9,044 nucleotides of DNA. It comes from an uncultured Prevotella sp. GTDB taxonomy: Bacteria; Bacteroidota; Bacteroidia; Bacteroidales; Bacteroidaceae. This document shows, piece after piece, positions 1 through 6,109 of this stretch. How positions within the stretch are numbered: the stretch's first letter is position 1; every line of letters begins with the position of its first letter. The notes beneath the pieces were generated by a model. The model was not told the DNA's origin. It did not search any database and worked only from the letters and a program-made list of their open reading frames with translations. A program made the translations under genes and the position numbers. Location: the NCBI GenBank assembly GCA_902497035.1, contig CABVDL010000103.1, forward strand, positions 1 to 9,044. Direction: 5' to 3'.

Positions 1-149
1 CGTGCTGAGTGCGCACAAATCTCGTGCTGAGTGCGCACAAATCTCGTGCTGAGTGCGCACAAATCTCGTGCTGAGTGTGCACAAATCTCGTGCTGAGTGC
101 GCACAAATCCCGTGCTGAGTGCGCACAAATCCCGTGCTGAGTGCGCACA
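1..149. repeat. 22-bp tandem repeat array, about 6.8 units
   Basis: Six complete 22-bp units begin at 1, 23, 45, 67, 89 and 111, and a seventh, partial unit begins at 133. Each unit has the core GTGCTGAGTGCGCACAAAT. The units abut with no spacers. Each contains the perfect 8-bp palindrome GTGCGCAC, except unit 4, where a C-to-T change gives the different palindrome TGTGCACA one base further on. Units 5 and 6 end in CC instead of CT. The array is cut by the window start, so it may be longer. The 22-bp period is about two turns of DNA, so all palindromes would face the same side of the helix. What binds here, if anything, is unknown. Confidence 0.97.
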
Positions 150-193
150 GACAGCCTTGCAACCCGCTATGTATCAGCGTCTCCGATGCCCTC

Positions 194-246
194 TATCTAA
201 ATATTATCTAAATAATATCTAAATAATCTATCTATCTGACAGATAG
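194..246. repeat. AT-rich 11-bp tandem repeat followed by a palindrome
   Basis: The 10-mer TATCTAAATA occurs at 194-203, 205-214 and 216-225, an exact 11-bp period. It is followed by ATCT repeats and then by a perfect 7-1-7 inverted repeat, CTATCTG-A-CAGATAG, at 232-246. The period is half that of the neighbouring 22-bp array. Direct repeats beside an AT-rich stretch resemble the general layout of an iteron origin, but no replication gene is present, so I do not call it an origin. Confidence 0.9.
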
Positions 247-601
247 CGAGGGGATGGGAGATGATGATTTTTTATTATTTCCCGGCTGTTTTGACAGCTG
301 CCGCTTTTCATGGATTTGGAGTTGGCGGACATTTCACGGATATCGTTCGTCACGGTGGCTGGTGGCCGGCACCAGGCCGGCCACTACACTGAAACCAAAG
401 ATACCTCATGCCGCTTTTCATGGCTGAAGGCTGTCACGCCTGACGTGTCACGCCTGACGCGCGCAAAGATACGACCATATCTTCATTCCTGCAAGAGCAA
501 GGGGGGTACCACATGGGGTACCGTGTAAAAAACAAATCGGAAAATATTTTATAATATCAATACCTTGAGACATGCATTTGATGAAAGTAATGCCACACCG
601 T
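247..601. other. Gene-free spacer with short repeats
   Basis: I see no credible gene here. The only longer open frame (310-528, plus) runs through the palindromic element at 361-390 and has no recognisable protein features. Two short direct repeats are visible. The 15-mer TGCCGCTTTTCATGG lies at 299-313 and 409-423, bracketing the palindromic element. The 14-mer TGTCACGCCTGACG is duplicated head-to-tail at 432-445 and 446-459. A small hairpin (GCTGT, loop TTTG, ACAGC) lies at 285-298. Confidence 0.7.
357..390 (+). repeat. Palindromic interspersed element (REP-like), copy A
   Basis: The core at 362-384 is an inverted repeat with perfect 9-bp arms, GTGGCCGGC and GCCGGCCAC, around the 5-nt loop ACCAG, followed by the asymmetric tail TACACT. 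The same 34 bp recur exactly at 6316-6349, and 30 of them recur in inverse orientation at 6213-6242. A short, GC-rich, intergenic, multi-copy palindrome with a conserved flank fits the REP class, which in many bacteria is mobilised by RAYT (Y1 HUH) transposases. No such transposase is in this window. Confidence 0.85.
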
Positions 602-701
602 CATTCAAGCCAGATGGCAGTGGCATTCAAGCCAGATGACAGTGACATTCAAGCCAGATGGCAGTGTCATTCAAGCCAGATGGCAGTGTCATTCAAGCCA
701 G
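602..701. repeat. Second 22-bp tandem repeat array, 4.5 units
   Basis: Units start at 602, 624, 646, 668 and 690 (the last is partial), with the core CATTCAAGCCAGATGGCAGT. Units 3 and 4 are identical. Unit 1 differs at its last base, and unit 2 has GATGAC in place of GATGGC plus a different last base. Each unit contains a short interrupted palindrome, GCCA-GA-TGGC, broken in unit 2. The sequence is unrelated to the array at 1-149 but has the same 22-bp period. Because 22 is not a multiple of three, the array rotates through all frames, which argues against a coding repeat. Confidence 0.95.
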
Positions 702-788
702 TTTCCATTGAAATTCAGCCCATATCTCGCAGCCGCACACAAGCGACTTCAAAACAGGCAGAACCTCACGAAACAATTTTACAGTCTG

Positions 789-863
789 CCACTGTCATTA
801 CGCCCTTTCCATTTGGGATGGAACCCCCTGGCTCTATTACGGGCCAGGGGGTGGTGACAGTGG
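789..863. other. Nested inverted repeats predicting a three-way junction, 3' of ndh
   Basis: Three perfect inverted repeats nest in 75 bases. The outer arms are CCACTGTCA (789-797) and TGACAGTGG (855-863). One inner hairpin has arms TTCCAT (807-812) and ATGGAA (818-823). The second has 10-bp arms ACCCCCTGGC (823-832) and GCCAGGGGGT (843-852) around a 10-nt loop. The inner hairpins share base 823. The element ends 10 nt beyond the stop codon of the NADH dehydrogenase, so it could sit at the 3' end of that transcript and stop transcription or protect the message. Neither strand shows a clear T-tract, so a classical terminator is unproven. A palindromic mobile element or a structured RNA is equally possible. 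Confidence 0.7.
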
Positions 864-873
864 AGCGGCGTCA

Positions 874-2226
874 TTATTTTTCTTCCTCCATCAGGTCGGT
901 GCCGAGGTGAGTGCTGGCCTCTCGCTTGATGCGCTCACGGATAATCTTCGGTTTGGTGGCATAGACGATATTGCGGATGGAGCCGGCATAGCTGAAATAC
1001 TGCCAGGCCCATGAGATCATCACCGAGAGCTTGTTTTTCACGCCGAGGATGGAGCGCAGGTGCACGACGAGCCACAGCAGCCACGCCATGAAGCCCTGCG
1101 AGTGGACGTTGCCGATGTCGGCCACGGCCTTGTTGCGCCCAATGGTGGCCATGGATCCGAGGTCGTGGTAGTGGAAGGGCAGCAGTTGGCCGTTGCCGTC
1201 GTTGAGCTTGCGCAGGTTGCGCGCCAGGTTGCGGGCCTGCTGTATGGCCACCTGAGCCAGCTGTGGATGCCCGTTGTGATAGCCCTCGTCGGCCGTCATC
1301 AGGCACTGGTCGCCGATGGAGAATATGCCCTCAAGGTCCGGCACGCGGTTGTACTCATCCACCTTTATGCGGAAGCCGCGGCCCAGCCTGTCGCCCTCAA
1401 TGCCCGGCACGGCCGTGGCCCTGATGCCCGACACCCAGAGGAACGTGCGCGTGGGGATATAGGTGCCGTCCTTGATGACCACCCTGAAATCCTTGTAGTC
1501 GGTCACCATCTTGCCGAACTGCACATCGACGCCCATGCCCCTGAGGAAGCTCAAGGCCTTGTCCGACGACTGCTGCGACATGCCGGCCAGCAGCTTGTCG
1601 CCGGCCTCGAGCAGGTAGATGTGCATGTGGGAGGCATCCATGTCGGGATAGTCGTAGGGAATGACGTAGCGCTTCATCTCTGAGATGGCGCCGGCAATCT
1701 CCACGCCCGTGGCACCGCCGCCCACGATGACCACGTTGAGCAGTTCCTGCCGCTCCTCCTCGGTGGCGCAGGTCAGTGCGCGCTCGAGGTTGGACAGCAG
1801 CACGTTGCGCAGTCCCATGGCCTCGTCGAGATGGCGCATGGGAATGGCCCACTCCTCCACGTTTTTGTTGCCAAAGAAATTGGTGGTGGCTCCGGCTGCG
1901 AACACCAGATAGTCGTAGTCAATCTTTCCTATCGAGGTCTGCAAGATCTTCTTGTCAGGGAAGACGGCGCGCGCCTCGGCCATGCGGAAATAGAAGTCCT
2001 TGCGCTTGCGGAAAATCTGTCGGAAGGGGAAGGAGATGTTGCTTGGGGCCAGTCCCGCCGATGCAACCTGGTAGATGAGCGGCGGAAACTGGTGATAGTT
2101 GTTCTTGTCGATGAGAACCACCTGCATGCCGCTGCCCTTGAGGTCCTCGGCCAGGCGCAGGCCGCCGAGTCCGCCGCCTACAATGACGACGCGCTTCTGT
2201 GATGTTCGCTGTATATTGATACTCAT
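874..2226 (-). CDS. ndh: Type II NADH:quinone oxidoreductase (NDH-2)
   Basis: This is a single-subunit flavoprotein that passes electrons from NADH to membrane quinone without pumping ions. The 450 residues carry the FAD-binding Rossmann motif GGGLGG at 17-22, the FPPLIYQVA segment (47-55) typical of the family, the NADH-binding motif GGGATG at 169-174 with acidic E207 at the end of the next strand, the second FAD contact SIGDQC (303-308) and the quinone-site stretch AQVAIQQ (324-330). The C-terminal part, from about 378 to 412, is rich in Trp and hydrophobic residues (GFMAWLLWLVVHL and SVMISWAWQYF) and should anchor the enzyme to the inner face of the cytoplasmic membrane. Length is normal for the family. 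It starts only 16 nt after the methyltransferase stop, and I see no TAnnTTTG promoter in that gap, so it may be read through from the methyltransferase. Confidence 0.93.
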   Translation of the reverse strand: MSINIQRTSQKRVVIVGGGLGGLRLAEDLKGSGMQVVLIDKNNYHQFPPLIYQVASAGLAPSNISFPFRQIFRKRKDFYFRMAEARAVFPDKKILQTSIGKIDYDYLVFAAGATTNFFGNKNVEEWAIPMRHLDEAMGLRNVLLSNLERALTCATEEERQELLNVVIVGGGATGVEIAGAISEMKRYVIPYDYPDMDASHMHIYLLEAGDKLLAGMSQQSSDKALSFLRGMGVDVQFGKMVTDYKDFRVVIKDGTYIPTRTFLWVSGIRATAVPGIEGDRLGRGFRIKVDEYNRVPDLEGIFSIGDQCLMTADEGYHNGHPQLAQVAIQQARNLARNLRKLNDGNGQLLPFHYHDLGSMATIGRNKAVADIGNVHSQGFMAWLLWLVVHLRSILGVKNKLSVMISWAWQYFSYAGSIRNIVYATKPKIIRERIKREASTHLGTDLMEEEK

Positions 2227-2242
2227 AGTTATTGAATTTGAT

Positions 2243-3238
2243 TTACTTACAAGAGACTAAGCTGCGGGGCCGGACATCCGTGCATTGATGTGCTGTCCGG
2301 TGCCTCCTCTGCTCATTCATGGAGTTCCGCTCCCAAAAGACCCCGTCCGCATAGCCCTGTATGGTATGGTCGGCGGCCCTGAGCAACCGCTTCTCGGCCA
2401 GCAGGCAGTAATCCCTGTTAATTTCCACGCCACAGCATTTCCTGCCAAGCTTCCTTGCCACCACTGCCGAGGTGCCACTGCCCAGGAACGGGTCGAAAAT
2501 CCGGTCGCCGGGACGCGACGAGGCAAGGACCAGCTTCGCAAACAATTTTTCCGGCTTCTGTGTGGGATGGTCCGTGTTCTCGGGCATCGACCAGAACGGA
2601 ATGCTGATGTCGTCCCAGAAATTGGACGGATAAGTGACCCTGAAGCTGCCGGCCTCCGACTCCTCCCAATCCTTTGGCTTGCCGTCAACGCGGTATGGCG
2701 CCAGCACCCTGCGCCTCATCTTGACAGCCTCCACGTCAAAGTAATAGTCCTTGGGGTTGTTGACGGCAAACCAGATGTCCTCCATGGCGTTTTTCCAGTT
2801 GCATTTCGCGCCTCTGCCCTTTTCGCGCTGCCACGTGATGCGGTTGATGACCGTGAGCCGCTCCTCCATGACGCGCTGCATGGATGAGCCGCACTTCCAG
2901 TCGCCGCACATATAGAGCGAGCCGTCTGGCGCAAGCTTGTCACACACCTTATGGAACCAGCTTCTCAGATATTCCTCATACGCGTCTGGCGTCATGGACG
3001 AGAACCTCGTGCCGTGGAAGTTCTTGTCAAGGTTGTATGGAGGGTCAATGATAATCAGATTGAAACAGGTGTCAGGAATGGCATCCAGACAGTCAAACAG
3101 GTCTGCGTTGATGACACAGTCATCAACAAACCCCTTTCTGATGTCATCCACCGACAAGATGCGCCTGTCCAAATCCGGTATCTCGCTTTCCGCAACTGTC
3201 AGTGTCCTGTTGCGCCCGGCCCGTATTTTTTCTTCCAT
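2243..3238 (-). CDS. Beta-class site-specific DNA methyltransferase, probably N6-adenine
   Basis: This protein should transfer a methyl group from S-adenosylmethionine to a base, probably adenine, within a specific DNA site. Of its 331 residues, catalytic motif IV is DPPY at 65-68, motif X is HPTQKP at 224-229, and the AdoMet-binding motif I, FDPFLGSGT, is at 248-256. The order IV, target-recognition region (about 130-215), X, I defines the beta class, which includes HinfI-, CcrM- and RsrI-type enzymes. The stretch around 207-229 reminds me of RsrI-like enzymes, but I cannot assign a recognition site. No restriction endonuclease is adjacent, so it looks like an orphan methyltransferase. The last 25 residues or so are basic and low in hydrophobics, unlike a normal family end. 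The ATG at 3238 is the only standard start ahead of the conserved region, although the frame stays open upstream. Confidence 0.9.
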   Translation of the reverse strand: MEEKIRAGRNRTLTVAESEIPDLDRRILSVDDIRKGFVDDCVINADLFDCLDAIPDTCFNLIIIDPPYNLDKNFHGTRFSSMTPDAYEEYLRSWFHKVCDKLAPDGSLYMCGDWKCGSSMQRVMEERLTVINRITWQREKGRGAKCNWKNAMEDIWFAVNNPKDYYFDVEAVKMRRRVLAPYRVDGKPKDWEESEAGSFRVTYPSNFWDDISIPFWSMPENTDHPTQKPEKLFAKLVLASSRPGDRIFDPFLGSGTSAVVARKLGRKCCGVEINRDYCLLAEKRLLRAADHTIQGYADGVFWERNSMNEQRRHRTAHQCTDVRPRSLVSCK

Positions 3239-3361
3239 TGTATTGTCCTGGTCAAGGACGAGTCCTTTCCCGACGAGTGCCTTGATGGATGACCGTACGG
3301 TGCTGCCCGCACCTGATGCATCGGACCACTCGTTGCGAAAGTTCGCAATGCAAAGATAATG
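3239..3361 (-). pseudogene. Winged-helix gene fragment fused in frame upstream of the methyltransferase
   Basis: The methyltransferase frame stays open for 41 codons upstream of its ATG, to a TAG at 3362-3364, without any ATG, GTG or TTG start. The translation reads as protein: SDASGAGSTVRSSIKALVGK followed by GLVLDQDNT, a typical recognition helix and wing. It resembles the winged-helix segment near the C terminus of Bacteroidota ATPases of the COG1672 type (pattern SASTVrsAlkaLvekglI). I infer a fossil of such a gene, left when the methyltransferase arrived or after a deletion. The predicted promoter and palindrome of the methyltransferase overlap this fragment. The family assignment is from memory and uncertain; the open frame itself is directly visible. 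Confidence 0.5.
3333..3348. promoter_or_regulatory. 16-bp palindromic operator candidate at the methyltransferase promoter
   Basis: The sequence TTGCGAAAGTTCGCAA has perfect 7-bp arms with a 2-nt centre. It lies two bases downstream of the predicted -7 box of the methyltransferase promoter, over the likely transcription start, a position where a bound protein would block initiation. Methyltransferase genes are often autoregulated, so the enzyme itself or an unlinked repressor could bind here. The same bases also fall in the upstream gene fragment, so chance is possible. Confidence 0.5.
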
Positions 3362-3381
3362 CTATCCGGGGATATTGCAAA
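3351..3381 (-). promoter_or_regulatory. Bacteroidota-type promoter for the methyltransferase
   Basis: Reading the minus strand, TTTG (3381-3378) and TATCTTTG (3358-3351) are separated by 19 bp. This matches the -33 TTTG and -7 TAnnTTTG consensus of the Bacteroidota primary sigma factor. Transcription would start near 3345, giving a leader of roughly 105 nt before the ATG at 3238. Confidence 0.65.
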
Positions 3382-3387
3382 ACTTTT

Positions 3388-3422
3388 TTTGTGGTATTAC
3401 GTGGGATTTTTTATTATCTTTG
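3388..3422 (+). promoter_or_regulatory. Possible plus-strand promoter, divergent from the methyltransferase
   Basis: TTTG (3388-3391) and a perfect -7 box, TATCTTTG (3415-3422), lie 23 bp apart, slightly wider than usual. A transcript would start near 3428 and contain a small hairpin (TGCCGC 3445-3450, GCGGCA 3460-3465). No convincing gene lies between here and 3605. The promoter may add to transcription of the small operon at 3606 or be non-functional. Confidence 0.35.
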
Positions 3423-3557
3423 CACGTATATACCAAAAACATCATGCCGCAACCGACGAGCGGCAGTTTATTGAGACACACGTCAAGGCAATGGAATAAT
3501 TGACTTTGTTTCAATACACGGAAATCCAACTCTCGTCTGAAAATAATAACGACATCA

Positions 3558-3589
3558 CTTGCATAATTCAAATATTATGCCTATATTTG
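3558..3589 (+). promoter_or_regulatory. Promoter of the 53-aa / DUF6169 operon
   Basis: A perfect -7 box, TATATTTG (3582-3589), follows a near-consensus -33 box, CTTG (3558-3561), with a 20-bp spacer. Transcription would begin near 3595, about 10 nt before the first ATG of the operon. Such short leaders without a Shine-Dalgarno are normal in this phylum. Confidence 0.6.
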
Positions 3590-3605
3590 CCAATAAACAA
3601 CAAAA

Positions 3606-3767
3606 ATGTGGGCAATGGAACATATAACGACAAAAGAGCAAGCCATGGCATGGCTGATGCGAAATAAGAAAATAAAGGCAGAGCGTCTTAAGGCTATGAA
3701 ATCCATCGCCATCAAGAAATATGAAGAACGCACCGGACTCAAAGCCAATTATGTCGAGACGTTATGA
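3606..3767 (+). CDS. Small basic protein, first gene of a two-gene operon, function unknown
   Basis: A 53-codon frame (start MWAMEHITTK) ends in TGA at 3765-3767. The ATG at 3615 is an alternative start giving 50 residues. The protein is rich in Lys and Arg, with two helix-prone stretches (about 10-30 and 31-45), and has no membrane segment. I do not recognise the family. Coding is supported by the promoter just upstream and by the 4-bp ATGA overlap with the next gene, the usual sign of translational coupling. A small charged protein directly ahead of a larger partner recalls the layout of toxin-antitoxin or other two-component accessory modules, but nothing in the sequence proves that. Confidence 0.7.
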   Translation: MWAMEHITTKEQAMAWLMRNKKIKAERLKAMKSIAIKKYEERTGLKANYVETL

Positions 3768-4267
3768 ACATTGATGTCTCGCTAATAAACAAACGTGCTC
3801 CCTATCGCGTAAATGCCACAGATAACAACAATAATCTGGACTTCGTTACTGACTACGGGGTCCAGTATATTGTTGGCTTTGATAAAGACGACACATCATT
3901 ATCATTTGTGACCTATCAGTTCTTTATCACGAATGCCAATAATGTGAAATCGCCTCGCGACCCTAAGTTAAGGAAAACAATTACTGCTATTCTTGAAACC
4001 TTCTTTCAACAAAACAATGAAGCTCTTCTGTATATTTGCGAGACTGGTGATGGCAAGCAATCAATGCGCAGTCGATTGTTCGAATTTTGGTATAACCATT
4101 ATGAAGGACAACGAATGCTGATGTTTTTGGAGGCATCTGTCGTGGATGCTGAAGGAGTCGTCAATTACACGGCCCTTCTCATCAGAAAAGATCACCCACA
4201 TCTTACAGAAGTGGTTACAGAATACACTAATACTGTAAAACTACTAAGCGACAAGCCGCAGGAATGA
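3764..4267 (+). CDS. DUF6169-like protein
   Basis: The 167-residue protein resembles a family of unknown function found in Bacteroidota (DUF6169, recognised from memory). The conserved-looking parts are an N-terminal beta-rich segment (YGVQYIVGFD 31-40, SFVTYQFFI 47-55), a basic motif DPKLRKTI (66-73) and the central YICETGDGKQSMRSRLFEFW (90-109). There is no signal peptide or membrane segment, so it should act in the cytosol. It overlaps the upstream small gene by 4 bp and is clearly richer in A and T than ndh, greA or the GH2 gene, which suggests a different origin, perhaps horizontal transfer. The family has no established biochemical role that I know of. It is followed by a convergent HIT gene. 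Confidence 0.8.
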   Translation: MNIDVSLINKRAPYRVNATDNNNNLDFVTDYGVQYIVGFDKDDTSLSFVTYQFFITNANNVKSPRDPKLRKTITAILETFFQQNNEALLYICETGDGKQSMRSRLFEFWYNHYEGQRMLMFLEASVVDAEGVVNYTALLIRKDHPHLTEVVTEYTNTVKLLSDKPQE

Positions 4268-4465
4268 AGACTATATTAGTTGCGCACTCACCTGGAAGAA
4301 AGCCAGGGTGCTGATAGCCTCTCTCCCGCATGCTTTCTGACGTGCAGAAATCCGGAAGCCAGGCAGTCCCGTCATTGCTATAATGATACCTTGTTATCAG
4401 ATACTTATGCGTTTGACTGAACTCCCGGACTTCCGGACTTCTTCAATTTTGAAACACCCTCGATT
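4268..4465. terminator. Convergent intergenic region with terminator candidates
   Basis: This gap separates the plus-strand DUF6169 gene from the minus-strand HIT gene. A hairpin lies 21 nt after the DUF6169 stop: CACCTGG (4289-4295) pairs with CCAGGGTG (4303-4310) with one bulged base and a 7-nt loop, but no T-run follows. Nearer the HIT gene, CCGGA-CT-TCCGG (4425-4436) is palindromic, and the 7-mer CGGACTT is duplicated. I see no gene here. Confidence 0.4.
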
Positions 4466-4864
4466 TTACTCAGCCTTGAAAGCCGCGTAAATCTTGTCGG
4501 CCGTGGCTTTCATCTCCTCGTCGCTGAGCTTGACGTGATGATGGAAATCGACATCGGCCTCAGAGTCGATGGGTATGAGATGGATGTGGGCGTGGTTGAC
4601 CTCCAGCCCCAGCACCACCTCGGCCACTTTCTTGCATGGGAAGGCGGTACGGATGGCCCTGGCCACCTTTTTTGCGAACACCTCGAAGGCGGCGAGGTCG
4701 TCGTCGCTCATGTCGAAGATGTAGTCCACCTCCTTGCGGGGCACGACGAGCGTGTGTCCCTGCCTCACGGGATTGATGTCGAGGAAGGCGTAGAAGCGGT
4801 CGTCCTCGGCGCACTTGTAGCTCGGTATCTCTCCGGCGGCTATTTTGCTGAACAGTGTTGCCAT
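4466..4864 (-). CDS. HIT-family nucleotide hydrolase (HINT-like)
   Basis: A 132-residue histidine-triad protein. The signature HAHIHLIP at 91-98 supplies the three active-site histidines, and the middle one (H93) should be the nucleophile that takes the AMP group. The N-terminal part, with FSKIAAGEIPSYKCAEDD (5-22), FLDINPVRQGHTLVVPR (27-43) and a hydrophobic dinucleotide-fold core, is typical of HINT proteins, which split adenosine phosphoramidates and related AMP conjugates in the cytosol. The C-terminal tail with HHH at 108-110 is not part of the triad. The start codon lies 3 nt after the greA stop, so the two genes are almost certainly co-transcribed, a pairing I recall from other Bacteroidota. 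Its physiological substrate cannot be told from the sequence. Confidence 0.92.
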   Translation of the reverse strand: MATLFSKIAAGEIPSYKCAEDDRFYAFLDINPVRQGHTLVVPRKEVDYIFDMSDDDLAAFEVFAKKVARAIRTAFPCKKVAEVVLGLEVNHAHIHLIPIDSEADVDFHHHVKLSDEEMKATADKIYAAFKAE

Positions 4865-4867
4865 GGC

Positions 4868-5338
4868 TTATTCTCCTACGCTTATTTCGTCGATTCTAAG
4901 TTTGATGATGCCGCGTGGCACCTTGACGTCCACCACGTCGCCCACTTTTTTGTTGAGCAGTCCCTGCGCGATGGGAGTCTTGATGGAAATCTTGTTCTGC
5001 TTGAGGTTGGCCTCGCTTTCCGACACGATGGTGTAGGTCATGGTCTTCTTGTTGGTGAGGTTGGTCAGCGTCACCTTCGAGAGTATTTGCACCTCGTCGG
5101 TCTTGAGCCTGCTGACATCCACTATCTTAGCCTGTGCGATGGTCAGCTTGAGCTCGTTGATTTTGGCCTCGAGATGGGCCTGAGCCTCCTTTGCGGCATC
5201 GTACTCCGAATTCTCACTCAAATCGCCTTTGTCGGCGGCCTCGGCGATAGCCGCAGAAGCCTTGGGGCGCTCCACAGACTCCAGTCTGCGCACCTCGGCC
5301 ACGAGCTTGTCGTAGCCTTCCTGTGACATGTATGCCAT
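4868..5338 (-). CDS. greA: Transcript cleavage factor GreA
   Basis: GreA enters the secondary channel of stalled, backtracked RNA polymerase and stimulates cleavage of the transcript 3' end so that elongation can resume. Its 156 residues match the family length. Residues 1-75 or so form the antiparallel coiled coil, with the tip motif GDLSENSEY at 38-46, whose acidic residues D39 and E42 help position the catalytic magnesium ion. Residues from about 80 form the FKBP-like domain that docks on polymerase. The gene begins 51 nt beyond the terminator hairpin of the upstream outer-membrane protein gene, so it needs its own promoter; I see no clean TAnnTTTG box in that gap. It forms an operon with the downstream HIT gene. 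Confidence 0.95.
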   Translation of the reverse strand: MAYMSQEGYDKLVAEVRRLESVERPKASAAIAEAADKGDLSENSEYDAAKEAQAHLEAKINELKLTIAQAKIVDVSRLKTDEVQILSKVTLTNLTNKKTMTYTIVSESEANLKQNKISIKTPIAQGLLNKKVGDVVDVKVPRGIIKLRIDEISVGE

Positions 5339-5389
5339 AATGCTTTAATTTAAATTGTTTTAGTATTTTGATAAGACAGACAAACGAAA

Positions 5390-5423
5390 AGAATTCCGAC
5401 ATCCAAGCGAATGTCGGAATTCT
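5390..5423 (-). terminator. Strong intrinsic terminator of the outer-membrane protein gene
   Basis: Perfect 13-bp arms, AGAATTCCGACAT (5390-5402) and ATGTCGGAATTCT (5411-5423), enclose an 8-nt loop. Read on the minus strand, the stem is followed by TTTCGTTTG, a moderate T-tract. It lies 84 nt after the stop of the barrel gene and before greA, so it should separate these two units. Each arm carries a GAATTC site. Confidence 0.8.
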
Positions 5424-5506
5424 CTCTGCCTAACTCTGCTTACGTATTTTCGGCAAATTTAGGACTTTATTTCCACACCGGCAAATATTTTGCCGATTAT
5501 TTTCCC

Positions 5507-6076
5507 TTAAAGGTCAAATTTGTAGCCAACGGTGAACTGGAACACGCTGTTCTTGCTGTCGGCACCGTCAGAAACCTTGGTCAGACCCCAGTTGTAGCGT
5601 GCGTCGATGACGATTGGCACGGTGGGAAGCTCATAGCTCAGGCCCACGGGGATGGAGAAGTCGAAAGTCTTGGCTCCATCGCCTGCATCGTCCTTGTCAA
5701 CCATGAAACCGGGCTGTACGCCTGCCTTCACGGCCAGGCCCTTGACCACATAGACGTTAGCTAAGATGGGGATGTTCAGGTAGCTGGGCTGCCAAGTGTA
5801 GCTGCCCTTGACACCGGCGACAGAAGCCTCATACTTTGCACCCTGACGGGAATATAGCAGGCCGGCTGACAGAGAGAACAGGTCGGTAGCCTGGTACTCG
5901 CCCTCGAGACCGCCTACGAAGTCGACACGTGACTTGCCGCCATCGCCGAGGTCGGTCAGGGTTGCCACATTGATACCCACTTTAGGCTGAAGGGTAAAGC
6001 TGCCAACTTCGTGCTGAGCGAATGTTGCGGTGGATGCTGCGAAGAGCATCAGAGCTGCGCATAATAACTTTTTCAT
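5507..6076 (-). CDS. PorT-type outer-membrane beta-barrel protein
   Basis: This is a small secreted protein predicted to form an eight-stranded or similar barrel in the outer membrane. Residues 1-20 (MKKLLCAALMLFAASTATFA) are a signal peptide with likely cleavage after ATFA. The mature part alternates polar and hydrophobic residues in strand-sized blocks, with the family-like segments LQPKVGINVATL (29-40), YLNIPILANVYV (99-110) and GVQPGFMV (119-126), and closes with a barrel-type terminal strand, FQFTVGYKFDL. The 189-residue length fits the outer-membrane beta-barrel domain called PorT or OMP_b-brl. Members are abundant in Bacteroidota, and the role of this one cannot be told. It is transcribed alone, with a promoter and direct repeats upstream and a strong terminator downstream, which suggests separately controlled expression. 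Confidence 0.88.
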   Translation of the reverse strand: MKKLLCAALMLFAASTATFAQHEVGSFTLQPKVGINVATLTDLGDGGKSRVDFVGGLEGEYQATDLFSLSAGLLYSRQGAKYEASVAGVKGSYTWQPSYLNIPILANVYVVKGLAVKAGVQPGFMVDKDDAGDGAKTFDFSIPVGLSYELPTVPIVIDARYNWGLTKVSDGADSKNSVFQFTVGYKFDL

Positions 6077-6109
6077 AGTTGTTTGAATTAAAATTAACTA
6101 AATGTGCGG

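Noticed and set aside
1..149. CRISPR array
   Set aside because: The units directly abut; there are no unique spacers and no cas genes.
1..246. Iteron-type replication origin
   Set aside because: Repeats beside an AT-rich region fit the general layout, but there is no replication initiator gene and the surrounding genes are chromosomal housekeeping genes.
310..528. 72-codon plus-strand open frame
   Set aside because: It runs through the multi-copy palindrome and a 14-bp duplication, and the product has no protein-like features.
572..910. 112-codon plus-strand open frame
   Set aside because: It is made of the 22-bp array and the nested inverted repeats and overlaps the end of ndh, so it is a by-product of the repeats.
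1060..1683. 207-codon plus-strand open frame
   Set aside because: It is an antisense shadow of ndh, explained by the high GC content and codon bias of that gene.
3289..3571. Short open frames on both strands between the methyltransferase and the small operon
   Set aside because: They have no recognisable motifs and overlap promoters, and the plus- and minus-strand candidates exclude each other. The region is better read as regulatory.
5390..5423. EcoRI-like sites in the terminator as targets of the methyltransferase
   Set aside because: GAATTC occurs in both arms and RsrI-type enzymes recognise that site, but the specificity of this enzyme cannot be read from the sequence and the sites are explained by the palindrome.
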